Assembly (NCBI GenBank): GCA_002751075.1
Contig: NAOQ01000401.1
Span: 46,018-70,368 of the forward strand
DNA: 24,351 nt
Direction of reading: 5' to 3'
From: Ichthyophonus hoferi
Taxonomy: Eukaryota > Opisthokonta > Ichthyosporea > Ichthyophonida > Ichthyophonidae
Part shown: piece after piece, positions 10,236 through 20,025 of the stretch
Position numbering within the stretch: the first letter of the stretch is position 1
Layout: every line of letters begins with the position of its first letter
Translations under genes and position numbers: made by a program
The notes under the pieces: model-generated
The model's database searches: none
Seen by the model: only the letters and a program-made list of their open reading frames with translations
Told to the model about the DNA's origin: nothing

Positions 10236-11019
10236 TCAATTTTTAACAAGGAGTTCTTTGAAATCGGTGTGCCTGAGTATACACATAACAATAGTCAACT
10301 TTAACATAACTGGTGGTTTCATATTCATCCAGTTAAAAGTCGGCCTCGGGTACCATAAAGCAAAGAAGCTTGGGGACATTTCAGGCTTAGCGAAAATCCA
10401 ATTGTAAACACTGTTACCAACAGTACCAGGCCTCCGCTTAAGTGGCTCATGATCCCATCTAACAGCCTTGGCTTGTAGAGAAGGATTGTACAGTTGCAAA
10501 GAAAAGGCGGGGTCCCAAATTGTCCCTGCGACCTGGACAATGGTAAAGCAAAACGTGAACTCTGGGTAATTCGGTGCATTGAAAATTTTAAATCCGTAAT
10601 ATCCCGAGAGGGTATAGGGAGCTTGGTACTCTTGAATATTTGTTACGGACTCACATTGGTTACAGTTGGTGTCAAATGGACCGTCATTTGGATCCTGATT
10701 TGGACAGCGGGCAACACACTGGCTAGCAGCCAAAGCCAAAACTGGTAAGATGGAAAGAAAGGTTAGAGTTACCATTAAAACATCAATTGCAGTCAAACCC
10801 GCAATATATAAAATATAAAATGCGTAATTATCACCATATAGCTTAATACAATAATTGAAAATGAATGATACTTCTATTTATCATGATGAGCAATTAATTA
10901 AAAACATTACGACATACATACGTAAAAGCAATAATACTGGCAGTATTATTTCCAAATCATACCCAACATTAGTAACAGTCAGGAAACTCACCAAGTCCGA
11001 AAACCTTGATAAACAACAT
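10236..11019 (-). CDS. Two-exon secreted cysteine-containing protein, unknown family
   Basis: Exon 1 is 10992-11019 (28 bases, encoding MLFIKVFGL plus one base), followed by a perfect GTGAGT donor. The 250-bp intron ends with a CTAAC branch-like word, a pyrimidine-rich tract and TACCAG. Exon 2 is 10741-10236. The join is in phase and extends a classic signal peptide (LVLALAASQ), with cleavage likely before or near the first cysteine of CVARCPNQ. The product is about 177 residues. The mature N-terminus has a CxxxC...CxxC pattern, followed by a region rich in Tyr, Phe, Asn and Pro. I do not recognise the family; the protein is probably extracellular. The last 45 or so residues are in a different frame from the equivalent stretch of the left copy because of a one-base length difference near 10380, so the native C-terminus is uncertain. 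An in-frame ATG at 10775 lies within the predicted intron and is probably not the start. Confidence 0.7.
10992..11019 (-). other. Predicted exon 1 (signal-peptide start)
   Basis: Short first exon identical in both arms. It sits in a 120-base island (10957-11076 versus 5524-5643) with only 3 mismatches, against about 9 percent in exon 2. The GTGAGT donor at 10986-10991 is conserved in both copies. Confidence 0.7.
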
Positions 11020-11114
11020 CTTAAATGTAATTTGTTTTTACAAAGAAGAAACAATACCGACTAAAATATGACTGTGATTCATCAAATTGTTGTTACTACC
11101 TTAAGTGCCAGCTC

Positions 11115-11121
11115 AATTATA
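11115..11121 (-). promoter_or_regulatory. TATA-like box of the secreted-protein gene
   Basis: TATAATT on the minus strand, about 96 bases upstream of the ATG at 11019, conserved in the left arm. A core-promoter role is inferred. Confidence 0.4.
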
Positions 11122-11449
11122 CCTCAAAGCAAATAGGATTCAATGGTTATTGTCATTCCATTTATAGAATATATACATTCCGCATAATGCAATTGATTTG
11201 GGGTTGCGAATAAAAATTAAGTTTAAAGCGTTATACCTTTTCAATAATGAGAAAATGTGTTGATTCGTCCTCTAAATAAGGACACAATGGTATTTAAGTA
11301 TTGCTTTAAAAGTGAACAATTCTAGTGGGTCCTTGAAACTTTTCTTGAGATTTAGACTAACCAATAATAATCTTTACAATCAATTCCATTTACGATCGAT
11401 AATGAATACATTTATTGTATTATTCTCAATTTTCAGTTGCAATGACCCC

Positions 11450-12117
11450 ATCTAACATCAATGGATTGCACCAACCATTTTTCAAGGCTGCATATGTAAT
11501 AATAATTGGCAAAAGTATTAGATAATAATAACTACATAAGTGAATGCCTAGATTAATGTAATATTCCTCTTTTAACACGGCTTGACCTAGACGGATTATG
11601 TTACCTAGGGCTTAGAAATTATGAAGAAATAATCTGAAAATAGCCTTGGCGAGGTGACTGCTTAGCTGTAAGCTTATGGCTTACTAAATGAACCGAAAAA
11701 GTCCTAATCTCATTTGGAAGTGACTTTGGCGTGGCATCCATTGTGTAAACATATGTAAGATATTTGACCAAATTACAAGTTAAATGTTTGTTCCTGCTCC
11801 TCCTGGGTCAGGGTTTGGTTCTGACTCTGTTGTAGTCACTGGCATCAGACGGCTGGCGGCTAGCTGCTGAGGTAATATGTAGAGGTTAACCAGTAAATTG
11901 GAACATTACATTGAGGTCACTTTAAAGCTGTTAGCGTTGATAGTCCAAAGTGGTTTTTGAATTCAATGGGTAAATGTAATAACATTGTCTCCACACGTGG
12001 AGGGTGGTGGATCGAGGTTGGGTTGGGCTCAAGTGTTTTCAACATTCGTGAATTGTTGACTTAATGGAATTGCCAGAGTTTATGACCATGATAAACCATT
12101 TAAGCTTTCTCTGCTAC
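11450..12117 (+). repeat. 950-bp repeat unit, partial copy D
   Basis: Covers unit positions from about 277 to the end and joins copy E head-to-tail. Its first 150 bp are also the outer end of the right inverted-repeat arm. The GC-rich hexamer tract lies at 11790-11867. Confidence 0.9.
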
Positions 12118-13034
12118 TATGTTGGGAATAATAAGTAGAGGCAGAAGCATTCCTATAACCTATGTACGTTTAGAAGGAGAGAAAATACTAAATTCAAAGG
12201 TGTGTGAATTTATTCCTTTCCCCACACGGAGTACAGATATGTTAAGACGTAATTTTATTATTAAACAAGTGGACAGGATCTGCTTTAGGCAAGATGACTA
12301 GTAATTGAGTTATCTTATCTAAACTCAAAACATGTGCTCGGAAACGGCTTATAGTCGCAGAACCTCCACCATTGGCTGAATCAATTTTGGTAGATCATTT
12401 TGAATTGCCCCTAACAACAATGGATTGCACCAACCTGTTTTCCAGGCTACATATGTAATAATAATTGACAAGGATATTTGTAAGCGACGCCCAGATTAAT
12501 GAAATATTCCTGTTTTAACACTCCTCCTTGACCTAGCCGGATTATTTTACCCAGGGTTTAGCAAATATGAAGAAGTATTATGAAAAGAGCCTTAATCTGG
12601 TAACTGCATAATTGTAAGCTTATGGCTTACTCAATGAAAGAGAGCTGATTAAATTGTATTTTAAATGAATGTTCCTGTTCCTGTTCGCCCTGACTCTGGA
12701 TTGGGCTTTGGCCCTGGCCCTGGCTATGGATCTAGCTCTGGCATTGGCTTTGCTGTAGGCATTGGCACCAGGCGGTTGGCAGCTGGCGGCCGAGGTGATA
12801 CGTGGATGTTACTTAATTGTTTTAAACATTGCTTTGGGGTTATTTTAAAGCTGTTCATGTTGATAGCTCTAAATTTGGATTTGAATACAGTATGTAAATG
12901 TAATCACATTGAGTGTCCACATGTGAAAATTAATGGATAGATGTAGCATTGAGTTAAAGTGTTTTCAGCATTTGTGGGCTGTTGACTCACTAGGTTTTGT
13001 AATTTTGATAAACTATTTAAGATTTCTCTTCTAT
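12118..13034 (+). repeat. 950-bp repeat unit, copy E
   Basis: Full-length span, but about 60-70 bp are missing before the hexamer tract: the GACATGGCATCCAATG block of copies A and B is absent. The hexamer tract itself is expanded. It ends at the pyrimidine run CTCTTCTAT, the same boundary at which units join each other; unrelated DNA follows. Confidence 0.9.
12672..12796 (+). repeat. Expanded GC-rich hexamer tract in unit E
   Basis: Runs of CTGGCC, CTGGCT, TTGGCT and similar six-base words, about twice as long as in units A, B and D. On the plus strand it reads as a Gly/Pro-rich open frame (12665-12940). That follows from the six-base period, and I do not call it a gene. Confidence 0.8.
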
Positions 13035-13239
13035 TATAATTCCTTCTCCTTATTCTTTATTTAGTAATTGTCAACGATTCGTGCGGACACTACCAAACGA
13101 TTTATAACACTTTCACCACAAGCTCATAAAAGACTGCAAACTTTTCTGACTGCAATACAGTTTTAACTTCATCCTCACATATAGATACCGATATGTCCAA
13201 GATCAACAAAGAAGATTACAATAATTTCTTATATATATA
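13035..13239. other. No feature recognised
   Basis: Spacer between the end of the repeat cluster and the TA-flanked inverted-repeat element. Ends in an (AT)n run. Confidence 0.5.
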
Positions 13240-14023
13240 ATATCAGAATTCGTGTAAATTCTATTGACTTACACACAGCTGTCGGGATCTCCAATTGTAT
13301 TACTGGTAATGGTTATTGTTTGCTGGCCAGTGTGAGTGATAGCTGCTTGATCGGATCTGTCTTCAATACTCAGTCGTTGTGCTAGAGGTTCTGTTGAATA
13401 TTAAAGTCTCACAAACCAATTCTCTAAGTTACTGATTGTAGTAACTATATCTCTGTTCTAATTCAGAATGAATGAATGCTTTGAAGCGGTATGGTGCCAA
13501 TGTGGAAATGGCACAATGAGATTGATTATTTAGTGGAGCCAAGTTGTTATGTAAATAAACGCTATTGTCACTATCTAATGTCAGTAAGCAGTTTTCTAAC
13601 TGCTGAACAAATGAACGATTCGCAGACTGTTTATCGTGTATGAGAGCCAGTGGTCAATTAGACACTATAATAACGATGTGTATAGAGCTTAAAAGCTTTT
13701 TGTGTACGGATACGAGAACTTAATATTTGCTGTAACTGTGTATGTATAAGCGGGCCTTTATTATTGAGTTTGGTTTCCTTTTGTGTGTTGCTTTATCGCC
13801 AGTGTTACTCTTTCTGGTTAACACCTGGATTTCTAAGTTCAATCCCTAAAATGAAGCCAATCATAAATATTCATACGAGCTAATATTATTAAATTTTATA
13901 ATAATAGCTAAATTCTGACACTATTACTCACACTGGTCCAGCAATGTTAATTACCACCGGTCATACAATTGGAGATTTCGACAGCTGTGGACAAGTCATT
14001 AGAACTTCTACAGATACTGATAT
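13240..14023. mobile_element. MITE-like element with TIRs and TA flanks
   Basis: The ends are ATATCAG and CTGATAT, flanked on both sides by TA (13238-13239 and 14024-14025). The terminal inverted repeats extend about 105-110 bases (13240-13350 and 13918-14023). They share blocks such as CAATTGGAGAT, GACAGCTGTG and ACTCACACTGG in mirror orientation, at roughly 75-80 percent identity. The 784-bp element has no long open frame, so it would be non-autonomous. TA target sites are typical of the Tc1/mariner superfamily; assignment to it is inference. The divergence of the TIRs suggests an old insertion. Confidence 0.7.
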
Positions 14024-14029
14024 TACTAT

Positions 14030-14640
14030 TTATTTGTTTATTCATTTATTTATATGCCTTTAATGGCTGTGCACTCATTGTTAGACCCAAGATCATACCC
14101 TGGTAAATTAATTAGCATGGCTACAACCTTGTGCAAATCAATTCTGTCTGATCAATAATGCATACACCTATATTACATTTCTTGACACTGGTGTCATGAA
14201 TGCTTGAAATAGAATGTCTTTATTTAGATTGCTGGCGTTTGGGTGTTTATTAGGAATGTAAACCCATACTATATAGCATTATATCCTCCAACATATGGGT
14301 CTAGCACATTATTCACATAAGTATATATATATATACAATAAGTAATTAGATAGCTCGGAAGAGTGGCACTTTAATTAAAATAAGTTATAGCTAATCCAAT
14401 CAAACCATGGTGATTATTAGAAGACTTCCTTCATTCGGCAAGGGCTTGGCCAGAGCTCTTAGTGTTGCAAAATTTAGCTAGTAGGATTTCAATCGAGTAA
14501 GAGTATTGATTTTGTTTTTATGTCTTTTTGTGAATATTAACTCAGTAATATTATACAATTTTTTTTGCTTATCTATAATAATAAACAAACATAGTTGGTT
14601 GTAAAAAGATATGAAAAGGGAAAATATACATAGCATGGGA
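14030..14640. other. No gene recognised
   Basis: AT-rich DNA with TTTATT-type runs near 14030-14060 and an AT dinucleotide run near 14324-14335. The minus-strand frame 14478-14666 is low complexity. Confidence 0.5.
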
Positions 14641-14830
14641 AATAATGTATGTATGCATATATGCATATCCTACTGATTCATATACATATACTTAACTATA
14701 AAAAGCACATCACGTAGACAAATATATATACATACATCATTTGAAATATTTTACAAGCATATATACATATACACGGATGTACATATACATACATACATAC
14801 CTTAATATATATACATGCATGACATAATAC
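14641..14830. repeat. TATACA/TATG-type microsatellite
   Basis: Interrupted ATAC, ATGT and ATATAC repeats. They generate spurious Tyr/Val/Cys/Ile-rich frames on the minus strand. Confidence 0.7.
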
Positions 14831-14874
14831 ATGTAAGTAAATGCACACAATCATCTGCACACGCCTACATATAC

Positions 14875-15062
14875 TGTAAGGAATCATGGATTTCAGTTTG
14901 GCTAAGAAGCCTCTTCTGTGATCTAGAAAATTTCCCCTGAGTGTGATTGGAGACGTCGCTGAACCAGCTGAGTCTTTACTCCATTTTCCTATGCGAGATC
15001 CCTTTCGGGTTGTCTCGCTGATCACCCTATTAGATTCAGAATATGGGGCAGACTCTATATTC
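14875..15062 (-). other. Candidate exon, Ser/Thr/basic-rich
   Basis: This 188-bp stretch is clearly more GC-rich than its surroundings and open in one minus-strand frame. It encodes about 61 residues containing SAPYSESNRVISETTRKGSR and later FLDHRRGFLAKLKSMIPY. An acceptor-like GCAG precedes it and a GTATAT donor-like site follows at 14869-14874. Downstream the frame runs into microsatellite. I do not recognise the product, and no start codon or partner exon is secure. It could also be a non-coding island or a fragment of an old element. Confidence 0.3.
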
Positions 15063-15465
15063 CTGCTTCTATTAAATATATAAATGGGTAATCAAAGAAT
15101 AGTTTTATAATAAATATTATTCTTATCTATGCAAACAGAAAGGGAGAATATATAAGTAGCAGATAAAACAGAACTTGAAGTTAAGTTTCCAAGATAAAGA
15201 AACTAGTGTCCAGCACTTGGTTTTATACTATATTGTCTTTTATTAATTTACAAGTTGGGATTGGTCAATCTGATTCCAATTAGAATAAAATCGATTACTA
15301 TTCATTGGGCCAATAACTTCTTGATACCGTGAATTTTCATAACAAGTGATTACTTGCTCTAGGAATTAGATGCACGTTTACAATTTCAAATGTAAATTTC
15401 TGATAATATTATTGCATACAATGTTTTAATATAAACATAGTATTTTAATATATTTAACAGGTGAA

Positions 15466-15858
15466 TAATACTTACCTCTTATTTTAACTTTGCATACAAT
15501 ATATGATTTTTGGCAGCCGATCCAATTGAAAGTAAGACATAGATCTTTGTGTAACTAGTGTTAGTCTGGTTCGGGGCTATAAGAATCGCGGGTCAGATAA
15601 TTTGGTTTGACTCGCGAAATACCGTATGTACAACGGTTCTGCACTAAGATTAACATCTTAATGCTGACAGGCGGTAAAATCCGATATGTATATATTATGA
15701 AAGGAGCTCTACTTAAATGACAGATGGGGAAATACGTTCCCTTCAACATATACACATGTACATGCATGCAGACATAAATACGTGTATACATACATACACA
15801 TATGTACATCTTCAAAAGGCAGGGCCTTAGTCGCAAAGTCTCCCTTGGTTAGTCTGGA
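15466..15858 (-). other. Candidate exon island
   Basis: Two exon-like pieces on the minus strand. The first, 15809-15858, follows a CCAG acceptor-like site and reads LTKGDFATKALPFED. The second begins near 15664 after a pyrimidine-rich tract and CTGTCAG. It reads ILVQNRCTYGISRVKPN, then DSYSPEPD and a stop near 15560. A very strong donor sequence (AAGAG then GTAAGTATT) lies at 15466-15474. The pieces can be joined in phase only with an awkward donor, so no gene model is firm. Confidence 0.22.
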
Positions 15859-16019
15859 CATGAGTTTTAATATATATAAAGGGAGAGCAACAATGCCTGT
15901 ATTAATATATATGTGTAAAAGCATAACCAAGTATATAAACACATTAATATAATTAAATGTATAAGCATACAAAACAAATAAAAAAATATAAACATATATA
16001 AACATAAATATTCACTCAC

Positions 16020-16066
16020 AAAATTCACCCGCTTTACTCCACCTGTCATTCTGAACATTCCAACTT
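16020..16066 (-). other. Candidate first exon with GTGAGT donor
   Basis: On the minus strand, an ATG near 16057 opens MFRMTGGVKRVNF and is followed directly by GTGAGT. The stretch is less AT-rich than its flanks. It could start a gene continuing into the exon-like pieces at 15858 and below, but phases agree only if a non-preferred acceptor is used. Confidence 0.2.
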
Positions 16067-16760
16067 TTTTCAACTCATTTTATTTAGGTGTAGAATTCTG
16101 TTAAAATAAAGTGTTGGCAAGGTGGGTTGATATTCACACAATTTTTCTAAAGCATAACATACAATAATCTAATGCTAACAAATACCATCTACCTGACAAT
16201 ACAACAATGCTGACTAGAAACTGGGGCTAGACTATCAGTTTTAAAGCATAAAGCATACGTTTGGTGCAAAACCTCAGCTACGGGCTTAGGAACAACTCGC
16301 TGCTTCCTCTAAAAGAATTTCTTGAACTGGATGATGAGCGACATGTTGATTTTTGAAGTGTAAGTGGAGGGGTATCGACAATAAAATAGTAAAAATAGTA
16401 GTGTTAGGATTGACTCTTTTATACTCCATACATTACCTTTTCAAGCCTTAGCGAGCATGACTCTAGGTAGTTATCTATTAAAAATTGTCATTTGACAAGA
16501 TATTACCCTTCATGGAAGCATATACAGTGAAATATCATATCTGAACTGCATTGCTACGTGTTCCAAGATCGTTAACTCTGAATGAGCACGTAGCGTATTG
16601 AAATTGATTTATCGACATAGTTTGCAAGCCAATCGAGATAGTAATACTCACAAAAAATATCTATTTATAAGTATTATACCGCCAATAGAATTTATGAGTC
16701 CAACTCCAATCAAATATTTCTAGATAGCATTAACCAATCAAAATAAATCAGTACAAACCC
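16067..16760. other. No gene recognised
   Basis: AT-rich intergenic DNA. I see no conserved frame, repeat copy or RNA gene. Confidence 0.5.
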
Positions 16761-17091
16761 TAAACAATGAGTTTTATTTGAAAATTATTGTCAGGTAATC
16801 TACAAGATATAGCTCCTGATAGCTACTTCTCAATCTCACATGGTCGATTTAAAGTAATGAAAGACTTTATACATGACTTTAATCAACTTCTTTCTCTATT
16901 AATATCATCAAGTCTAACACGATCCCTTACAGTATCGTCAGATCGTTGTTCCCTAACTGAATCAATTTGCCTTTTAAGACATTAATATGATGTAACACCT
17001 TATCTACCTCGCCCTGATCTAGACCTTCATGTTTATTGACTGCATTACAACCTAAATCACCCAATAATTCAGTAATTCGCAATGTAAACAT
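16761..17091 (-). repeat. 330-bp repeat unit, copy 1
   Basis: First of two complete head-to-tail copies, starting at TAAACAATGAG. On the minus strand the frame that is open in copy 2 (MFTLRITEL...) is present but carries stops in its second half. Confidence 0.85.
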
Positions 17092-17420
17092 TAAACAAAG
17101 AGTTATATTTGTGGATTCTTGTCAAGTAATCTACAAGATAAAGCTCCTAATAACCACTTCTCAATCTCTTGGTTGATTCAAAGTTAGAGAAGCCTTTATA
17201 CACGTCTTTTATCAACTTCTTTCCCTATCTCCATTACTAAGTCTAACATGATCCTTTGCAGTATTGTCGGATTGTTATTCCCAAAATGAATCAATCTGCC
17301 TCTTAAAACGTTAATATGACGTAACACCCCATCTACCTCGCCCAGATCTAGACGTTGATACTGATTGACTGCATTACAAACTACATCATCCCATAATTCT
17401 GTAATTTGCAACGTAAACAT
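17092..17420 (-). repeat. 330-bp repeat unit, copy 2, with short minus-strand frame
   Basis: The minus strand holds a 74-codon frame (17196-17420) starting MFTLQITELWDD and containing GEVDGVLRHINVLRGRLIHF. It would be mostly helical and has no signal peptide. Compared with copy 1, about 29 of 74 positions differ, including stops. There is no sign of selection on the frame, so I treat it as a repeat that may descend from a coding sequence. A truncated next unit follows at 17421-17450. Confidence 0.8.
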
Positions 17421-17450
17421 TAAACAAAGAGTTATATTTGTGAATTCTTA

Positions 17451-17770
17451 TAGCTAATTACACTAACTGATTTGATTGGAACACATCTAATACGTTACGA
17501 TAGTTCTTCAATTTATTAATCACAGTGAAATTATGTATCAAATCTACGTAATAATGAACAAGATTAAAATTAGCCCTTATATATCATACTATAGTAGGTT
17601 CACAGTTTGATACATATTTAGTCCCAATGCACCACATATTTTAAATGGTATATAATTACGACTGTCGATGAGACTGGGCTTCTGCTATAGTTTACATTAT
17701 AATCTGTCATTGCGTCATTATAACGATAACGGCTTAAGTAAGATAAGCAAAGGGCAAGTTGTGGTTACTC
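17451..17770 (+). repeat. Duplicated spacer, copy 1
   Basis: Matches 17981-18380 in the same orientation: TAGCTAA-TTACACTAACTG at the start, AATACGTTA, the GAGACTGGG block, then a weakly matching end. Non-coding. Confidence 0.7.
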
Positions 17771-17980
17771 TGGATTTTTCCATTGTATTGTGTGAAAATG
17801 ATAAGCAATATTCCCTTGGAGAAATTGCTTTAAAATAAGGAAATACATCATTAGCATAAGATATCATGTGCCCTCGAATACAAAACTCCCATTAAGCCAT
17901 TACAATCACATCGAATCAGAGCTATTTGTAGAAATATGATTTAAAATATTAGCATTTAGTAGAGAAGATTACATATATAT
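17771..17980. other. No feature recognised
   Basis: AT-rich DNA between the two spacer copies. Confidence 0.5.
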
Positions 17981-18380
17981 GTAGCTAAATTACACTAACT
18001 GTTCTGGTTAGTACATATACAATACGTTATAATGATTTTTTAATTTCTTAATCATTTGTCCTAGAAAAATAAATATATTCTTTTTAATTATTACCTGCTA
18101 TTAATCATATTTCGTATTGGTCAGCTAACCTGTACAATAAGAGAAAAATTGCGGATCAAACTTACATTGTAGTGACTAATTGAGATTAACGTCTTATACC
18201 ATATTATATAAGGTGTACAGTTTTACTCAAATTCAGTCTTGCCGGATCACATATATTTAGAATAGTATAAAATCATCACTGTCGTTGAGACTGGGTTTCA
18301 GGTTTTGTTAAAATTCTGGTCCGGTACCTGACATCATTATCTGGGTCACTAAGAGATCGAGCTTGCCAAATAGGGTTGCT
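17981..18380 (+). repeat. Duplicated spacer, copy 2
   Basis: Second copy of the 17451-17770 sequence, longer because of about 80 extra bases around 18060-18145. It is more diverged than the 330-bp units are from each other. Confidence 0.7.
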
Positions 18381-18387
18381 TATTGGC

Positions 18388-18745
18388 CGCATTACAACCT
18401 AGATCATCCAATGATTCAGTAGTGCGCAACGTAAACCTTAAACAAAGAGTTGTATTTGTGAACTCTTGTCACGTAATCTACAAGATAAATCTCCTGATAA
18501 CTATTTCTCAATCTCATGGTTGATTCAAAGTTATTGAAGCCTTTATACACGTCGTTTATCAACTTCTTTTCCTATCTCCACTACCAAGTCTAACATGATC
18601 CTTTGCAGTATTGTCGGATCGTTATTCCCGAAATGAATCAATCTGCATTTTAAAACGTTAATATGACATGACGTAAAAACCTCATCTACCTCGCCCAGAT
18701 CTAGACCTTGATGCTGATTGACTGCATTACAAATTAATTCACCCT
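18388..18745 (-). repeat. 330-bp repeat, remnant plus copy 3
   Basis: A 50-bp tail of one unit (18388-18438) is followed by a nearly complete unit (18439-18745) that stops short of its end. The minus-strand frame (18543-18767) matches copy 2 closely over LIHFGNNDPTILQRIMLDL and the EIGKEVDKRRV end. It has a six-base, frame-preserving insertion, and its first 10 or so residues come from unrelated flanking DNA. Confidence 0.8.
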
Positions 18746-18767
18746 GCAAGGAATCATGGACCACCAT

Positions 18768-19790
18768 TTTCTTTGTGTACCAATAATTTTTGGGTTTTGT
18801 TTTATATTTTTTATATTTTGTATAATATAAAATTTTAAAATAGTAATTGTATGGTAAGATGTGTACTTCATATTTTATTTTTTATTTTTGATTTGTGTTA
18901 GTTAATACTTAATATATTTTTAATGAAATAAAATTACATTCCATATATGTAGAAAAATGTTTTGTAGTTTGATGTTAAAATATATTTTGCTATTGAAATG
19001 ACATAATATCACGGTTAATTTCCCAATTAACTGCTTTTAAGCTTCACCCAAGTATATTATGCCAGAATGCAAATCAAACTATTTAAAATTACCTAGATGA
19101 ATCAGGCAATAATATAATAAGCTAATAAAACTCATACCAAACATATTTTGGTTCCAGTTTATATATAGTACAATAATATAACGCAATAAATACCATACAA
19201 TACCATGACAAAAGACATACATATATCTGCCCACATGGTTGCCAGTCATGTAATCTCTCCCTATCCTCTTACCCATCTCATTGTTGATTGAATACTCTTT
19301 AATCTTCATTATTTCTTCGATGCATCGATTAGTATGATTAAACTTATTGTATCTTACGAATCCTATCTCATTGGTTGGCTTAAAGGAGTTGTATTTTAGA
19401 TATTATCTTTATATATTAAAACACATACGTAATATAGATGTAGCAGGATATATTGTATGCGGTAGTTAGGTTGCAAAATAACGGGGAGAAGAGAAGGGGA
19501 GAGAGAAAAGGAAGAGAGAGCAACGTAGACATTCAGTGCAATATTAGAATGAATAGACTGGTAATGATATATGTGTATTTTGTTAGTTTAATGGTCACAG
19601 ATCTATGGACTATTATCTTCTATAAAAAATATATAAAAATAACTATATGCGGTAACGTAATAAATACAACAGGTTTTGAAATGAAATTAACTATGTATAT
19701 ATACATTAAATATAATACTCATTGCTGTAAACCACAGCTCACTATGCAAAAGATCACAAACCTTCAATAATAGGAACCAATATATACTTT
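18768..19790. other. No gene recognised
   Basis: Extremely AT-rich from 18780 to 18960. A purine-rich GGAGA/GAGAG tract lies at 19482-19524. The frames on either strand (19079-19309 minus, 19453-19770 plus) are low complexity with no domain, so I call none. Confidence 0.5.
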
Positions 19791-19794
19791 TATG

Positions 19795-19800
19795 TTTATT
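19795..19800 (-). terminator. Polyadenylation signal of the chitin-binding gene
   Basis: AATAAA on the minus strand, about 230 bases past the stop at 20026. It is the best-placed such hexamer and gives a compact 3' UTR. Confidence 0.55.
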
Positions 19801-20025
19801 TGTATTAAGGTGTTACAATAGTAAAATTTCTTGCTGAAGACGTATCACCACTGCAACACCTTTTGTTCAATCCTTGATGTTCACTTCAAATTAGCCTTCT
19901 TCATCAAATAAATCAGCGTGAACGTTGTACAGTATTCCCTAACAATTCACATTGCCATAATACTTTGATTCATCCAGCTATTCCAAACTGAAGGTTCTAG
20001 AGTGAACCCTTGCTTTCTTAACTCT

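Larger units (their letters stand above)
9702..11601 (-). repeat. Large inverted repeat, right arm
   Basis: Mirror of 5004-6910. Its outer end (11450-11601) runs without a break into the 950-bp unit copy D, whereas the left arm's outer end is cut off. This arm therefore sits in the parental context and the left arm is likelier to be the derived copy. Confidence 0.95.

Noticed and set aside
10236-10775. Single-exon reading of the secreted protein starting at the ATG at 10775
   Set aside because: That ATG lies just before a CTAAC word, pyrimidine tract and CAG, and an upstream exon with a GTGAGT donor joins in phase to give a better signal peptide. Both arms agree.
12665-12940. Gly/Pro-rich 91-codon plus-strand frame
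   Set aside because: It is produced by the six-base period of the minisatellite in unit E and is absent from the other units.
1935-13060. Purine/pyrimidine flanks of the cluster as a possible terminal inverted repeat (GAGAAAAAGAAGAAGG left, CCTTCTCCTTATTC right)
   Set aside because: The match is loose and rests only on simple purine-rich composition.
13837-13845. GTTCAATCC, matching a tRNA or SINE B-box pattern
   Set aside because: No A-box at the right distance and no cloverleaf could be found; the site lies inside the MITE-like element.
14875-18760. Shared AAGGAATCATGGA word at about 14879 and 18747
   Set aside because: Similarity does not extend beyond 13-14 bases; probably coincidence.
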